From the NCBI GenBank assembly GCA_048013815.1, contig CM106585.1, positions 5,146,001 to 5,210,000 of the forward strand: 64,000 nucleotides of DNA, given 5' to 3'. The position numbers and the translations under genes were made by a program. The number at the start of each line of letters is the position of its first letter. Position 1 is the first letter of the stretch. Origin of the DNA: Setoptus koraiensis (Eukaryota; Arthropoda). Of the stretch, positions 48,307 through 61,412 are shown one piece after another. The notes beneath the pieces are model-generated. The model was given only the letters and a program-made list of their open reading frames with translations, was not told the origin of the DNA and ran no database searches.

Positions 48307-51300
48307 ACTATTGTCGGAATGTAATATTTGGCCAGACTGCGGCTCACTGCACGCACTGTCGGTTGTTATTACTATCATTACTATTTGTGTGAGTGTGTAC
48401 ATGTAAATTACTCGTTGTCGTCTCGGTCGTCTGGACGGTGGTCGCTTATCGTGGCCACCATCTCGATCTTTGTTTATTATTTCGCGTATCAACGGCATCT
48501 CACACCGATGCTGTGGTCCACTCTCGCCAACTGGCCGACTCTCGCCAACCGCTCGACGATTTTTGCCCTCCCATACCGTCGCCCCCCATACTCTCGCCTC
48601 GAGCGGTGGGCCATTCATCCATTGAAGACAAATTGCAACCCATTGCGAAAATACAAAACGCACAGACTGACGTGATGCGGTATAAGTTGGTTTGCGCCAC
48701 AGTGTGTAATAATCATAATAGCTGTAATAGTTAGTTTAAGGCAAACAAATTGGCATGATGATGATGACAAGAGATTAGTGCGTGACATTGAATTATAAAC
48801 AACATTGTCTTGCCGACCGCTCGCCGCGATTGACACACCATAGAGAGTGGCCAAAGTGGGTCAGAGCAATGGGTAAATATGCAAAATTGTATCATTTAGC
48901 GACGTTGCCAGACTGACCCCAAAATAGAGCGAACGTTGCGTTGTAGGCATTGCGTGCTGGCCAACGGATCGGTGCAACATGGACGCCGAGGCCACTTTTG
49001 CGCACTGTCAATACCTGTATGAATCAATCAATCACCTGTTGTGTGTTTGTTGTGTTGGTCATCGCAACAATAATGGCCGCTGTTTGCGTATGCCCACCAC
49101 TAGTGGTATAGCAGTATAGCCGACCACCGACGATAATTCGGACAACACCATGGTGCGCCGATAGAAAATCATTGGCGCTCATGCAAGCGCTATTATGTAG
49201 ATAAAGATCACCTTATGCAACTGTTGCCGCTCGTTGGACACGGCCGGCCGTTGAGATGGGCCGGCGATTCACTGACCAGAACGGCCAGACGGGCCAGACG
49301 GGCCAGACCGGCCGGACTGACCAGGCAAAACAGAGATGAGCTCATGATAAAAGCAGCAACGGTTATTGTGTTGTTGCTGGCGAATCACGACGCCGTCATC
49401 GGAGAGCAGCCAAAGCAACGGAGGATAAAGATCTGCTGCTGCTCGATAATTGTTATCATTTGTGGCTCTCGCACGGGCAAACAATCCCGGCTTCTTCGGG
49501 CCGGCACTTGGCGCTGCCAAACTCACAAAATGAAAAATTGAAACCATCTGTCGCCGGTCAGCCCTCTCTGGCCGGTCGCAATAGGCCGTGGTCTGGCAAC
49601 AACAATGCGCCGAGCAACAATTGGGGACGCACCAACTCATGAGCCCGGCATCGATGCGTTAACGGTGCCGGTCAGTTGGCGAAAAATCGTGAAGCATTGT
49701 CTTTTAATTTGCCAAGCGAGCAACGATTTTTCGCCACAACTTGCAATTTTCTGCCGGCCAATATCGGCAACGTCGGCGCAACACCATCAGCCATACTTTA
49801 TCAATGCGTGCTCGCCAGTGGCTTCATCACGAGCACCCCAGAGTGGCTAGAGTGGTTAGAGCAAAGAGTCGAGTTAAGTCAATACGGGCTACTTTGTTGT
49901 GCTTTGTTTTTGCTGCCGCCACTGTTGTTGTTCAACTGCCAAACTGACACATAAGTGCTGCTCGGACTGCCACTTCCGGTGCGTCGAAGGCCCGCTTCGT
50001 CGCTTCTGTGATCTGTCTTGGTCGGGCCACATGCAACCATATACAACATAGACTATGTGCACATAGTGGGCTAGTCAGCGAGCGGGCCGGACGAGGGTCG
50101 AGAAACGGACAATTGCCGGCAATAGATTGCCATTTGTTTATTGTTTGACGGTGGTTGCTGGTGGTGATTGCATGGTGGCCATAGTGCACTAGTTGGGGCG
50201 AGAGTGATTGCCGATATGTGCACAATTGCATTGTGTGAGCCGGCCAGCGGAGGGCACCACATTGGAGCGTCGCTATTGCACACTAGCCACCAGTGAAGCT
50301 TCTGAAGTTTTCAACGTTGCGAGCTATCAAAGTCAGCCAGCCAGCCAGCCAGCCAGCCAGTGTATATTTTAAAGATTATCTCTTTTCACCTGTCCATACG
50401 AATTGGCCGGAGTGGCCGCAGTGGCCGCAGCGGCAGATTGTATTTATACCGCAACTAGTGGCAAGGCAACAAAGTGAGACAGACAGCGAGATGGCGATGG
50501 TAATAGGCACCCATTGTCTGATCGCAATAGAGGCACGCAATTCTCACGATTTTCATTAGACACGACCATATCATTCCCGCGTGATGAAGTATGATGATGA
50601 GCGCATAATGGGTTGCAATTGCAATTGTCTTGCAATTCATTGATTTCGCATCGACATCGGCATCACTGCACAGTGTGTCCATTATGCGTCCACTATCCAC
50701 TCACCAGCGGCCTTATCTGATCTGCGAATCTGCTCAGGTGAGATGTGGGCCATTCTGTGTCCAGTCGTTGGCACCACAATTGAAATCGGCGTGCCACCAC
50801 AACAACAATTTGTATTATCTCTGTCTGGCGATGACGATGATGATGGCGATGATGGCGACGGCGATGATGATGATGTCTCAGCCACGACCACGATGTTGTA
50901 ACAAAGTGCGAGCTTAATAAAGTCGAGTAAAAGTGATGAAAACCTCAATGGAGATTTTCCACTTATTGTTGCCTGATATGCCTAATATCAGGCGAAACAT
51001 CCATCGCTCACTGCGCCGGAGTGATCTCTCTTTCTTGAATGGGGTCTGTGTTTGAGAAAGACAGCACGAGGCCATCCGATAATGTCGCTTTCTTTCTTCT
51101 TTTTGAGTGTGTTCCACAACAGCAACAGCATGCCAGCATATGCAAGCTGGCTAATAATAAATATGAGAAGTAGCAATTTCTGAAAAAAAAAAGAAAAAAA
51201 TGATGCAATATAGAAAGTGATGAAGCGGCATCATTACTGATGCACGAATACCGATGTAAGACTGATAATTATTATTATTGCTATTGACGCGGTTATTTTT

Positions 51301-52150
51301 TCGCAACAGAGCGAGCCAGATTAGAGGATACTCTCACTTCACACGCAATCATTCAATAAGATTAAGTGTAAGACGAAATTATATCATGTTGCCGGCGCAA
51401 ATAATTCCCACATTTAACACCCCGCAAGCGACGCCTGCCTGCCTGCCTGCAATCTAGTCCAATTCTGGCCGAATATGTCCGAATCTGACCAATTCTGGCC
51501 GAATCGGTTCGATTGCGTTCGATTGGATCGAGAGCGGGCGCTCGATCCGGAAGCGAGAGGTGTTGGCGTGTTTCGTGGCAGTGACGATACACACTTGATG
51601 ATGCACTCTTGATGATACACTCGCAGCAAGTTGATGGATAGCGCTTGCCTTGTCCGGCGTGTGTCGTCTCTCGAACAGGAACGGCACTTTTCGGCCGCAA
51701 CATCCTCGAGGTGACGCGACGCAATTAACGCCGACAGCGATCAAGAGAGAGTGGTCATTAAAAGAAGACCGGTGCCATATTTCACTCTGAGACAGCCGGC
51801 TAATAATGCGCGACGCTTGCGCTGGAGGAAGCGACCAGCAAAAACAATTCCGACGAGATGGCTTCGCATGGCTGATAATAGTTGAGCATTTCTCATTCGC
51901 TCGCTACATCCTCGCTCAGTCGCTCTGTCGCTGGATCTCACGAGAAGATGCGCTTTGGTCGTGTCATTAGCAGCTAGTATTTCAACACAGCCAGTGGCAG
52001 CAGCCTTGAGATTGAGTCGCCACAGAGTTACCGTAGAGGCACACGGGCAAAAGCGATGTTTATGGCGAGCCATAGTCACATGAGATTTTGATGACGAACA
52101 TGACCTTATAATATATGACATTAGCTCTTCATTGTGGCCCTTCTGCGCCG

Positions 52151-52185
52151 AGCCATTTGAGTAACGGACCGTTACTCAAATGGCT
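52151..52185. repeat. Perfect 17-bp palindrome with 1-nt centre
   Basis: Arms AGCCATTTGAGTAACGG (52151-52167) and its exact reverse complement (52169-52185) around a single A. Confidence 0.9.
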
Positions 52186-55100
52186 GTCAAACGGGCCAGA
52201 TTGCGCCACTTAGTCAGTCATTTTTGGTGCTGTTTGCGCCCAGATTGACTGACCGGTTAAGGTGCATGATAGCCAGCGATGGCCGGTGATAGCGATGGGA
52301 TCGTTTCGCCGGTTTTCTACACTACTTATTATTCACTTTCCATAGCTCTCTCCTTCCTGCAAAACAACTTTCTATCAAGTGTAAACACCGTCAATTGCTG
52401 TGCTAATGGCTCGCCGAAGCGCTGTGCGCATTTTCAAGATTCGCCACTCTGGCCGAACTTGCCTACACAAATTATCCGTCGCCGGACATTAGCATACATG
52501 TCTGCCGGCAGCAGCAAGCGACAACGAGCGACAACGCCGGGAGAGAGAGAGAGCATTCAAGAGAGCGATTGGTCACCCATGGCTGTTCGCAGGCAACGCC
52601 AACATGTCGCTCGAGCCGAGTCAATTGGCCAGCATCATCAATTATGTGTATGTATATAATTTTGACGTTTCGCTACATAGGGCCCTCAGAAGGAGTGCAC
52701 AACAGTGATACAGGCCGCCGGCTGGCAGCGTCGGCGCTGGCCAAACCGCTTATTTAAATACGGGGAAATGGACGCAAAGAAGTCACCAATTATCGAGACG
52801 CGCCTGACAGACCTGGGTGAAAATGGCCGACCGTGTCTCTCCGTGTCTTTGTGTGCCATTGTATGCGCTGCGTCGGCTTGCGCCGGCCAGTCGCGCCGGA
52901 ATCGCCGGCCGGCCGAGATTTTCAGGAAGGAACAAAAGAAGGAAGCGAGCCTTCGCAAGGCCTCGAGACTCTCGAGTCGCGAGCCTTCGAGCGCGCACAG
53001 GCGCGCACGGCTCCACCGGATTCCGGCCGCGCAGCCGATAAAAATAGTCGAGGCGCCGGCGAGCGAGCGACAATAGATCCGATATGTGGAGCGCCATTGC
53101 GTAATACATTGAATGTATAACATGGGAGCCGCGGCGCATATCTGGCGTGCATATTTAATTGCGCGGACATGCGAAGCCTACAGAATGAGACCTGTGTGTC
53201 TGACAGATATATTAGATATATTGGATATATTAGGCAAACACGACCGTGTCGATATTAACGGACGCCCGGCATCTGTTGTGGACGCGATGTAAATCATGAG
53301 CAATGCAACTAGCTAAATGGCTAAACTAGAGGCTCGCTATTGTCTTTGCGAGTCGGCCATTATGCACACGTCGGTGTATAATTGGTCGACGACTGACCGT
53401 CTAATTTGTATCGGTCGCTGTGTTCGCTTGCGCCGGCGCCTTCACTATTATCCATTGGCTGCCAATGGCTCGCTTGTGGATAATAGCGGCAGCCAGCCAG
53501 GCTAGCCGGGTGCCATTATGATGTGGGCCATCCATTGTTATGATGATATTATTAATATCATGTTGGGGGCAAGTCGACATTGCGTAAGCACTGTTGTTGT
53601 TGTTGGTGTGGCCAAATTTGCAAAGGTTGCAACGGTGCAGCAACGGGCAAATCTTGCCCGCTGCGTCCAGCATCGCAAACCAATTAATAGTCACTATTAA
53701 ATAGTGTGTGTCTCAAACGACGAGCTTGTCCGAATGATTTCATGCTGAATTATCGACAAGACGGCAGCAACGGCAGCGTCAGGCGAGCGGCCAGGGCAAA
53801 AATAGAAATCGGTTCGCTTCGCAAAGTCAAACAAGTACGACAGTTATTGTTGTAATGACGACACTGATTCCTCGCACCGGAACTAGTTACTGTGCTGCAC
53901 GATAAGCGGCGCCGATGTTGATTTTTGTGTGCAGCCATTGTGCTTATTAATATTAGAATATATATTTATGTTGACTAGTGGACAAGCCGGCGACCGTATG
54001 CGGCAATGACGACGATGATTAAGACTGATCAGCGTCAAAGAACAAAATGAAAAGAATGACGAAGATGATATGTTTGGCCATTGTTGCCGGCCGGCCGGCG
54101 GACCGGATGGCGGGCTCACTGGCGCTCACCTGTGCTCACCGGCGCTCACCTGCGCTCCAGTGGCCGGCTCGAGCTAGCCAATGATCAATGGGCAATACGT
54201 CAGCGGCGCGTCAGGCCAATGAAGATGCAAATAGTTGCTTATTATTTCAATCAAAATCAATCAGAGGAATTATTGCTATTACATCCGACGGCCGCTCGCA
54301 AAATAATGGCCGGCGCGTTGGCAGCCCGGACCGGCCACAATGGCCGTTGCGTGCCGGCCATTGTGGCCGACTCTGAATGGACTCTGACGCGGCCTGACGC
54401 GAGACGGGCCGCCGGAGCGGGCCAGAGAGCGGGCCGGAGATGAAGCGCGAAAGCGAGCGATGAAGCCAGAGAGCGAGCGATGAAGCGAGAGACGGAGAGC
54501 GAGATAAAGGGATAAAGAGAAGGATAAGTGAGGGAAGAAGGCAGCGATTAAGCAAACAGAGAGCGAGGGACAATTCGATTGAGCTATCAATCAATTTGTC
54601 GCATCATCACAACGCAGACTCCAAGATCAGCGCCGGCAGCCGCCAATTGGCCCGTTCCGATTGGAGGAACTGCGAACGGATAAATGCTGGCGCCGCCGCT
54701 GCTGCTGCTGTCGGCCAGAAGAGCGCTCCAGAAAGCGCAGTGGTCAATTGAATACGCAATAACGGAACAATAATGATAATAATAATAATAACGGAGTAAT
54801 AATAACTAATAGAGAGGATCGATGCAGCGGCGGCGGCGGCGCCAGCGCAAGATAGGAAGACGTTCATTGTCGTGCTTCTTGGATTTGCTTATAAAAGTCA
54901 TTGAACTCTCATTGTTGTTACCAAATTGCACACACACACACACTTAACAACGGCAGCAACAACAGCGGCAACAACAGCGGCAACAACAACTACAACAGCA
55001 ACTACAACACGGCCGACAAAGCCATTAGCCGTTGTTGGCCGAGATGTTATTGTTGTAACAAGGCCCGCACCACCACATATGGCAACTGGCGAATCTGTGG

Positions 55101-55293
55101 CAGTTAACAGGTAGTGGTCAGTGGAGGCGGAACAAGCCTATTTTAGCGGCAATAGAGACTGGCTATTAGTAGTGGTAATAGTTTATAAACTATAGCCACC
55201 ACAGTGAGTTTATGAGTGGCCCGATAGAGAGATAATTGTTAAACACCCGTTGCTGCGAGAACAATTTAAAAGAGAGCGCCCGACGAGCGGCCC

Positions 55294-55357
55294 GATGAGC
55301 CGGGCCGAAGCGAGATGAGCCGGGCCAAAGCGAGATGAGCCGGGCCGGAGCAAGATG
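55294..55357. repeat. 20-bp minisatellite, three units
   Basis: Units of the form GATGAGCCGGGCCGAAGCGA repeat with exact 20-bp period and one or two changes each. Confidence 0.85.
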
Positions 55358-57072
55358 AAACGCCTCACCTGACGCCTTCACAAACGCACACACACACACA
55401 CACACACACACTGGACAATTGGCTAACGGCCGCATGCAAATGTATCCGTGGCCGCCGTGGCGCAGACAGTTTCCCGACACTCGCTGCAAATTGTTGACCA
55501 ACCGGCCCGCTGGCGAGCGAGCTCAATTAGGCCCGAATGCGGCCCAATGTGCCCAGTTGTCATGTCCGCTGTGCGCCCCGCACTGGCCAATGGTCAAGCA
55601 ACTCCGCAACTAGCATCAAATAGCCAATTAATGAGCGCCGCTCGGCAAGCCATTAATTGGCGCTCATTAAGTGGCCGCTGTCACCTAACTGGCACCATAA
55701 CAATAAAGCGACAATATAACTGCACCAGATATGCAAACCAGCGGCGGCTGAACCTGTTGCTGGCAACTGTTGATCATGATATTAGCCTGCGAACGTGAGC
55801 CACCCAAACATAGACATACGACGCCCGGCATATTAAGCAAAATTGTCTGGCATATTACGCAAAATTGTCCGGCTTGGACGGGCAATTTTGCAGCCGCCAG
55901 CGAGTTCCGCAATGCGCTGCGATCAGCGGTGTCCGCTTATCATCAGCGGCTGATCATCAGTGGTGCTGATGGCACCGATCACGTTTGGCCTACGCTGTTG
56001 GGGCCGGCTGACGGGCTCACTCATTCGCCGCGCTTGGCGGCCTCCCGAGCTCGTCGGCCGGCGGAGGCGCGATGCTGCGGCCCGAGTATGCAAAGCGTGC
56101 GAATATTCAACGAGCGGTCGCCGTCGGCCAACTTGGCCGGGCCAAGTGGCGAGCGAACAGTCGACCAGAGAGAAGCCACTCGTTTATTTGCGCAAACTGA
56201 GCCGTTTTGCACAAACAAACAAGTGGCTTCCTCTTGTTTTATTGCGCAAACGTGATAATTAGCAATTTAAGGTCCAGATGCTAATCAACATTCATGAGTG
56301 CGACGCAGAGAGATGAGTTATTTTATATTAATTCTGGCGTCGGTGGCCGCAGCGGCCGAAGCGCCGAAGCCGCAGCCGCAAAAAGTTGCTCTCGGCCGAT
56401 ACGTTGACAGTGGGGGCGGCCGGCCGGCCGGCTAGCGGCTTGCGACTGTGTGGCCAAAAATGAGCGTTTCAATCAGCGTTGGTCTATTTTTGGCGATGGT
56501 CGCTCTATGACATCATCATCGTCGTCGTGCACAAACAACAACTTACTTTCTCTCACTTGATAAAGATGAGCCAATCACGGTTGTGTGTTGTTAACACATG
56601 ACCGTTATCGCACACTTGTTGCCGCGGCACTTTCGGACACTGCCTGTCGGGCATGTTGCGGCTGTTGCGGCGGTTGCGGCTGTTGCGGCGGTTGCGGCGG
56701 TGGCGATGGGCCGGTGGTGGCCAAAATGGGCAATAATGTGGTCATACTTTGGCCATTAATAATAATGGGATCATCCCGCAGTGTGTGTGTGTGTCGGCGG
56801 TTGGCGCCATTTGTCGGCCCATTGCCGGGCCGGCGATAACATCATGAGGACAATATTATCATCATCATGATATCACAATATCATGTCATGTCATGATATT
56901 ATGTGCGCGCGAACGAGCGACGACAAATCGCATGCAGCGAACAGGCAGCGAAATTGATAGCACTGCCAATGAGATGCAACCGCCAGTGGCGAGCTGATTG
57001 ATATTCACGGCAACCCGAGACGGACAATTGACGGCGCACACCGACACACACACACACACATTAGCACGACAC

Positions 57073-57240
57073 ATATGGCCCGCTCACCTGACTTTGTGAG
57101 ACACACACACGGCTCACCTGAGATGGATCGCTCAGGTGAGACACATATGGCTCAGGTGAGACACACACGGCTCGGGTGAGACACATACGGCTCGGGTGAG
57201 ACACATACGGCTCAGGTGAGACACATACGGCTCAGGTGAG
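57073..57240. repeat. 20-bp E-box minisatellite with inverted flank copies
   Basis: 57131-57240 is 5.5 copies of a strict 20-bp unit, CTCAGGTGAG plus ACACATACGG-type half. Each unit holds CAGGTG (CGGGTG in two), an E-box core, and also a CAG/GTGAG splice-donor look-alike. CTCACCTG, the inverted half, occurs twice just to the left (57073 and 57113). Confidence 0.9.
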
Positions 57241-57620
57241 TAGTAGAGTATGCGCACTGTGGCCGGTGTGTCATGACGATGGCATGTATGATTATGAATA
57301 TCAAGTCATCGGGCAAGTTCTCACAAAACGAACCACTAAAGGCCGGCTTTTATTTCAGCGCCGGGCACACAAAGGCCGGCCGAGGGATAAATAAATTGAA
57401 AACAGATTTGGACAGGTGTGCATTGGCCACAACAAATATGTATAACAACGGCGGCAACGAGAGGCCGTGTCTGACACACTTTTCGCCGTTGCGCATTACG
57501 CAAGATTGTTGTGTTTTGATTATTATGCGCTCTTGTTCTGTTATTACCGCCAGTTTTATTGTTGCCGTTGTTGTTGCCGTTGTTGTTGTTGTTGTTGGCC
57601 CGGCGCCGTGGTGATGCGGC

Positions 57621-57662
57621 CCCTCTCTCTATATATACGTATGCGTATATACAGAGAGAGGG
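57621..57662. repeat. Near-perfect 19-bp inverted repeat, TATG loop
   Basis: Arms 57621-57639 and 57644-57662 are reverse complements with one mismatch around a 4-nt TATG loop. Confidence 0.85.
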
Positions 57663-57838
57663 CCGGCCGGCGACACACTCGCTGCAATGGAGAGCGCCGC
57701 AATGATCTTGATTGAGACATCATCAAAATACTAATCATCATTAAGAAGATTCTCTCGCTCTCTCACACTCTGAGCCCTTAATCTGGCCAGCCGCTCGCTT
57801 TCAATCATCTGTGTGTCGTCTCCATGGGCTGCTATGCG

Positions 57839-57892
57839 CTGCCAATCTGGCCGACACTGCCAATCTGGCGGGCGCTGCCAATCTGCTAGGCG
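57839..57892. repeat. 18-bp minisatellite, three units
   Basis: Three units beginning CTGCCAATCTG, each 18 bp. Confidence 0.85.
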
Positions 57893-58992
57893 CCGCAACA
57901 GGCTGCCAGACGGTGCAATTGTTCGCGAATTGCGACACACCGCGCCGGAGAACAACACTCGAGACAGAGAGACACTCGGAGCTGGATTAGCCGCTCGCCG
58001 GTCGGCCTGCAATGGATAGCCAGTTGGCCAGTTGCAAATAATGAGCTGGGAATAAGCCGTTCTCACGCGCTCACGTCATGATCGCATCAATTGCCAGCCA
58101 CGGCGGCGGCAAATTGAGATGCAACCCGCTCGACGACTGGCGGAAACAAAGAGAAAGTGCAAAAATAGATCAAGATCTAATTAGCGACACACACACACAC
58201 ACACACACATGTGAGCCGGCCGGCCGGCCGGCATGGCTGGCGAGGCGAGCGAGTCGCCGCCGCCGCCAGACAGTAGAGACACACATTACGTAATGTGTGT
58301 TATGCACAATAATTGTGTGATGTAACAAGGTGCGCGCAACAACTGGTTGTCGTCGTCGCCGTTGTTGCTGCTGTTGTTGTCGCCGCTGCTGCTGTTGCTG
58401 TCGCTGCTCATGTCGTTGTTGTCGCTGTCGTTGTTGTCGCTGTCGTTGTTGTCGCTGTTGCTGTTGTTGCTGCGACGGCGGTTACCTAATGTCGTCGTTA
58501 GCATATTTAGCAAGCAATATTTTGCTGCTTGCTCGTTCGCCTGCCAGCGACCAGCTAATAGCCGGCCGACACAAATCGCCCGCCATTAGCCGGCCCGTTT
58601 AACTGCTGCTGCTGGCTCCAATGCTTCTGTTGTTGGTGTTGTTGGCATCTAGTGCTTATGCGCTTGTTATGACGTAATCAGAGTAATTGAGATGATGCAC
58701 ACACACAATCATTAGGCGCAGCATGGGCACACAACTTGACAACAGGCTCTCTCTCTCTCTCTCTCGGTCTGTTTATGTTTATGCACTGAACTTTGCCAAG
58801 ATGATTTCCATCATAATGAGGATGGCACAAAAATTAAAACCGAGACCAACACTCAGGCTCGACCAGTCCGACGCAAAATGTCCGGCGACGGGCCGGCCCG
58901 GCCAGTCACATAGTCCGAGTGCAAGTGTGTGCCGTGTTTGTGCGCCGCATGACGACATTGTGCGGCCGCAATACGAGAACTAACACGCCGGC

Positions 58993-59072
58993 CAGTCGGA
59001 TAAGGCACCAATCCGCTAATGCGCCAATCGGATAATGCGCCAATCGGCTGACGCACCAATCGACTGATGCAC
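58993..59072. repeat. 16-bp minisatellite, five units
   Basis: Five consecutive 16-bp units of the form CAATCGGATAATGCGC with 1-4 changes each. Confidence 0.85.
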
Positions 59073-59465
59073 CCAGTGAGCCAGCCAATAGACTCTATTG
59101 AATGGAGCGGAGATGAGCGAGCCGGGCACAGTTTGCCGCCGACCGGGCGCGACGGCGGCCGGCCCGAGACAGCGACGGCCATCCGGCCGCGAGACGGCGA
59201 TCGCGGCTCAGTTAATCATATTCTGCCTCTAATGATATTGTTACCATTAATGCCGGTATTATTGTGTGCCGCAATCATTATGGAGCAACATGTCCGTTTG
59301 TGATGTTTCCTCATTGCATGTGACAACAGCGCCGACAACTGGCTCGAGTCGGGAGTCGCGAGTCTCGAGTCGCGGTCTCGAGTCGCGAGACGCGAGACGG
59401 AGCGCAGACAAGCGCAGAAATTATCCGCAGACGACTGTCGGCAGTCTGAAGTTTGGACGACTCTT

Positions 59466-59510
59466 CGGACTCGTCGGACCCGTCGGACTCGTCGGACTCT
59501 CCGGACGGCC
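59466..59510. repeat. 9-bp minisatellite
   Basis: Five units close to CGGACTCGT, with strict 9-bp period. Confidence 0.8.
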
Positions 59511-60570
59511 TAAAGAGTCCGAAGAGTGTGCCTGTCCGCCGACGATGACACCGCAATCCAACAGGAAGGATCCGTGATGCCTGTCAAACCGTCGTCCGTC
59601 ATCCATGTGAGATATGAGCCGCTGTGTGTGTGTCAACATACTTGACACAACTACCTGTTGCTCGGCTCTGTATGTCGGGCCGGCATATTGGCTCTGTCGG
59701 ACTTTTATTGCCGGCTGTCGTGTGTTTGTGTCAGTGTGGTCGTCTTGTTCATATGTTGCTGTTTACATGTTAACAGTTGGCCCGGCGAAAGTGCCAACGA
59801 CGGGCCAGCGACAGGCGCCAGCAGCGGTCAGCAGTGGTCAGTTGCCGGAATGGTCAGTTGCATGAATGGTCAGCGCCGGTGCGCACTTTTGGCGAGCGAT
59901 CACAACTGAGGCGACCATTAGGCCAATTTGGCGCAATATGCGCTCATGCGCTCTGTCACTCTGGCTCACCTGTGCAGTCGCATTACGCAATTGCTTGCCG
60001 CATGTCGCTGCTCACAACGGCGATATTGTTCATTTAAAGAGATATCGGCCATACCGAGTTGGCAGCTATCACAATATTTGCGCCGCTGACAGCGCGCGAG
60101 CGTCCAAACGCCAATACGTATGTTGTGGCAATATGAATTGGTTCGCATATTTCAGTCGCACTGTCCTAGTGCCAGCGTTCACCTGTGTGAACTGTCTCAC
60201 CCGAGCGTTGTGTTTGCACTGGGCACAACTTTGGCGCAATATGCGTACTGACACATGAGTACACATATACATTACATAACATATTGCACAGGCCACAGGC
60301 CGCAAGAGGGCACGACGGCCGGCGCAATTGTGTCGGGCGGCGCGGGTCAGCCACATTATGCAGCTATATTAGCGCATGCGGCATAAAGGGGAGAGTGGCG
60401 ATTTTGTGGCAAGACGATGGCAGCTTGCACAATGGCTTCGTGTGTCGCCGCTGCACAATGGGAGGGATTGGTCACTCACTAGGAGGTGAGATAACGGTGC
60501 GTGCGTCGCTATGGGAGTGATCTCTCTCTGTACCTGTTCGCTCGGCGTTTGGCTATTCTATTATCTCTGT

Positions 60571-60640
60571 GAATCTCTGCGAGTCTCCGTGAATCTCTGC
60601 GAATCTCCATGAATCTCTGCGAATCTCCGTGAATCTCCGC
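60571..60640. repeat. 10-bp minisatellite with 20-bp higher order
   Basis: Seven 10-bp units alternating GAATCTCTGC and GAATCTCCGT types, giving a 20-bp super-period. Confidence 0.88.
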
Positions 60641-61342
60641 GAACAGAACCCCTGTGACTCACAGAATCGTAGTGTGAGTCGAACATAGTGCGGATATTCA
60701 CCCGTGAATATCCACGCTCGGCCATTCGAGCGAGATTTGCGCCTGAGAGTCTCAGGCTGAGACGAGACGTCAAGACCTTTACAGAGCAGAGCAGAGCCGA
60801 GCCAGGCCACTGGCCACTGGCGGGCTCAATCGAAAGCGAAATCACTGTTTGCAGCCAACAACAACAAGTGGTCGTGGCTTCTGTCTCTCAGTGCGCCAGT
60901 GTATGTGTGCTGTCATGGTTGTATGCCATTTCCATATACACTCACCTGTGTGTATGGGCCTTGCCATACAAGCAAAAGAATCCGTGAGAATAGCTTGAGA
61001 GGCTTGCGTGAGGAGGATATAGATACTGGTACGAGGGCAGCAGCAGCAGCAGCAGTGCAGCAGTAGAAGCAGCGGCGACGTTCGAGCGAGCCAGCAAGTG
61101 GCCATAATTTCCTCTTTTCATAAGACCACCGCCGCATGTAGCCGAATAAAGGTTGTACTTGGCCAGCCAGCAAATTGATTGAGTTTGACAGAAGCATCAA
61201 TGTTACATAATCAACATGATCAATAAGATTATAATCTGATCGCTGATTGATTTCTGTTGCTGCCAACCAGTTGCGACCAGTTGATATCGGTGCCCGGCCA
61301 GTTGTATGCGAGCGAGCAGTTGCGCAACAGACAACCACTTGC

Positions 61343-61412
61343 ACACACACACACACGCACACACACACACGCACACACACACACGCACACCGACACACAC
61401 ACACACACACAC
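61343..61412. repeat. (CA)n tract with regular CG interruptions
   Basis: CA dinucleotide tract of about 70 nt interrupted at intervals by GCA units. Confidence 0.9.

Noticed and set aside
58286-58602. Frames of Asn/Ser/Asp or Cys/Arg or Leu repeats
   Set aside because: Translations of a GTTGTTGTCGCTGTC-type repeat on both strands.
60553-60845. Minus-strand repeat protein with a regular 10-residue pattern
   Set aside because: Produced by the 10-bp minisatellite at 60571-60640; frames on the same strand overlap with the same pattern, so the periodicity is in the DNA rather than in a selected protein.
49200-61200. CRISPR-like reading of the regularly spaced short repeats
   Set aside because: Units are contiguous tandem copies without unique spacers and the DNA is animal nuclear; these are minisatellites.
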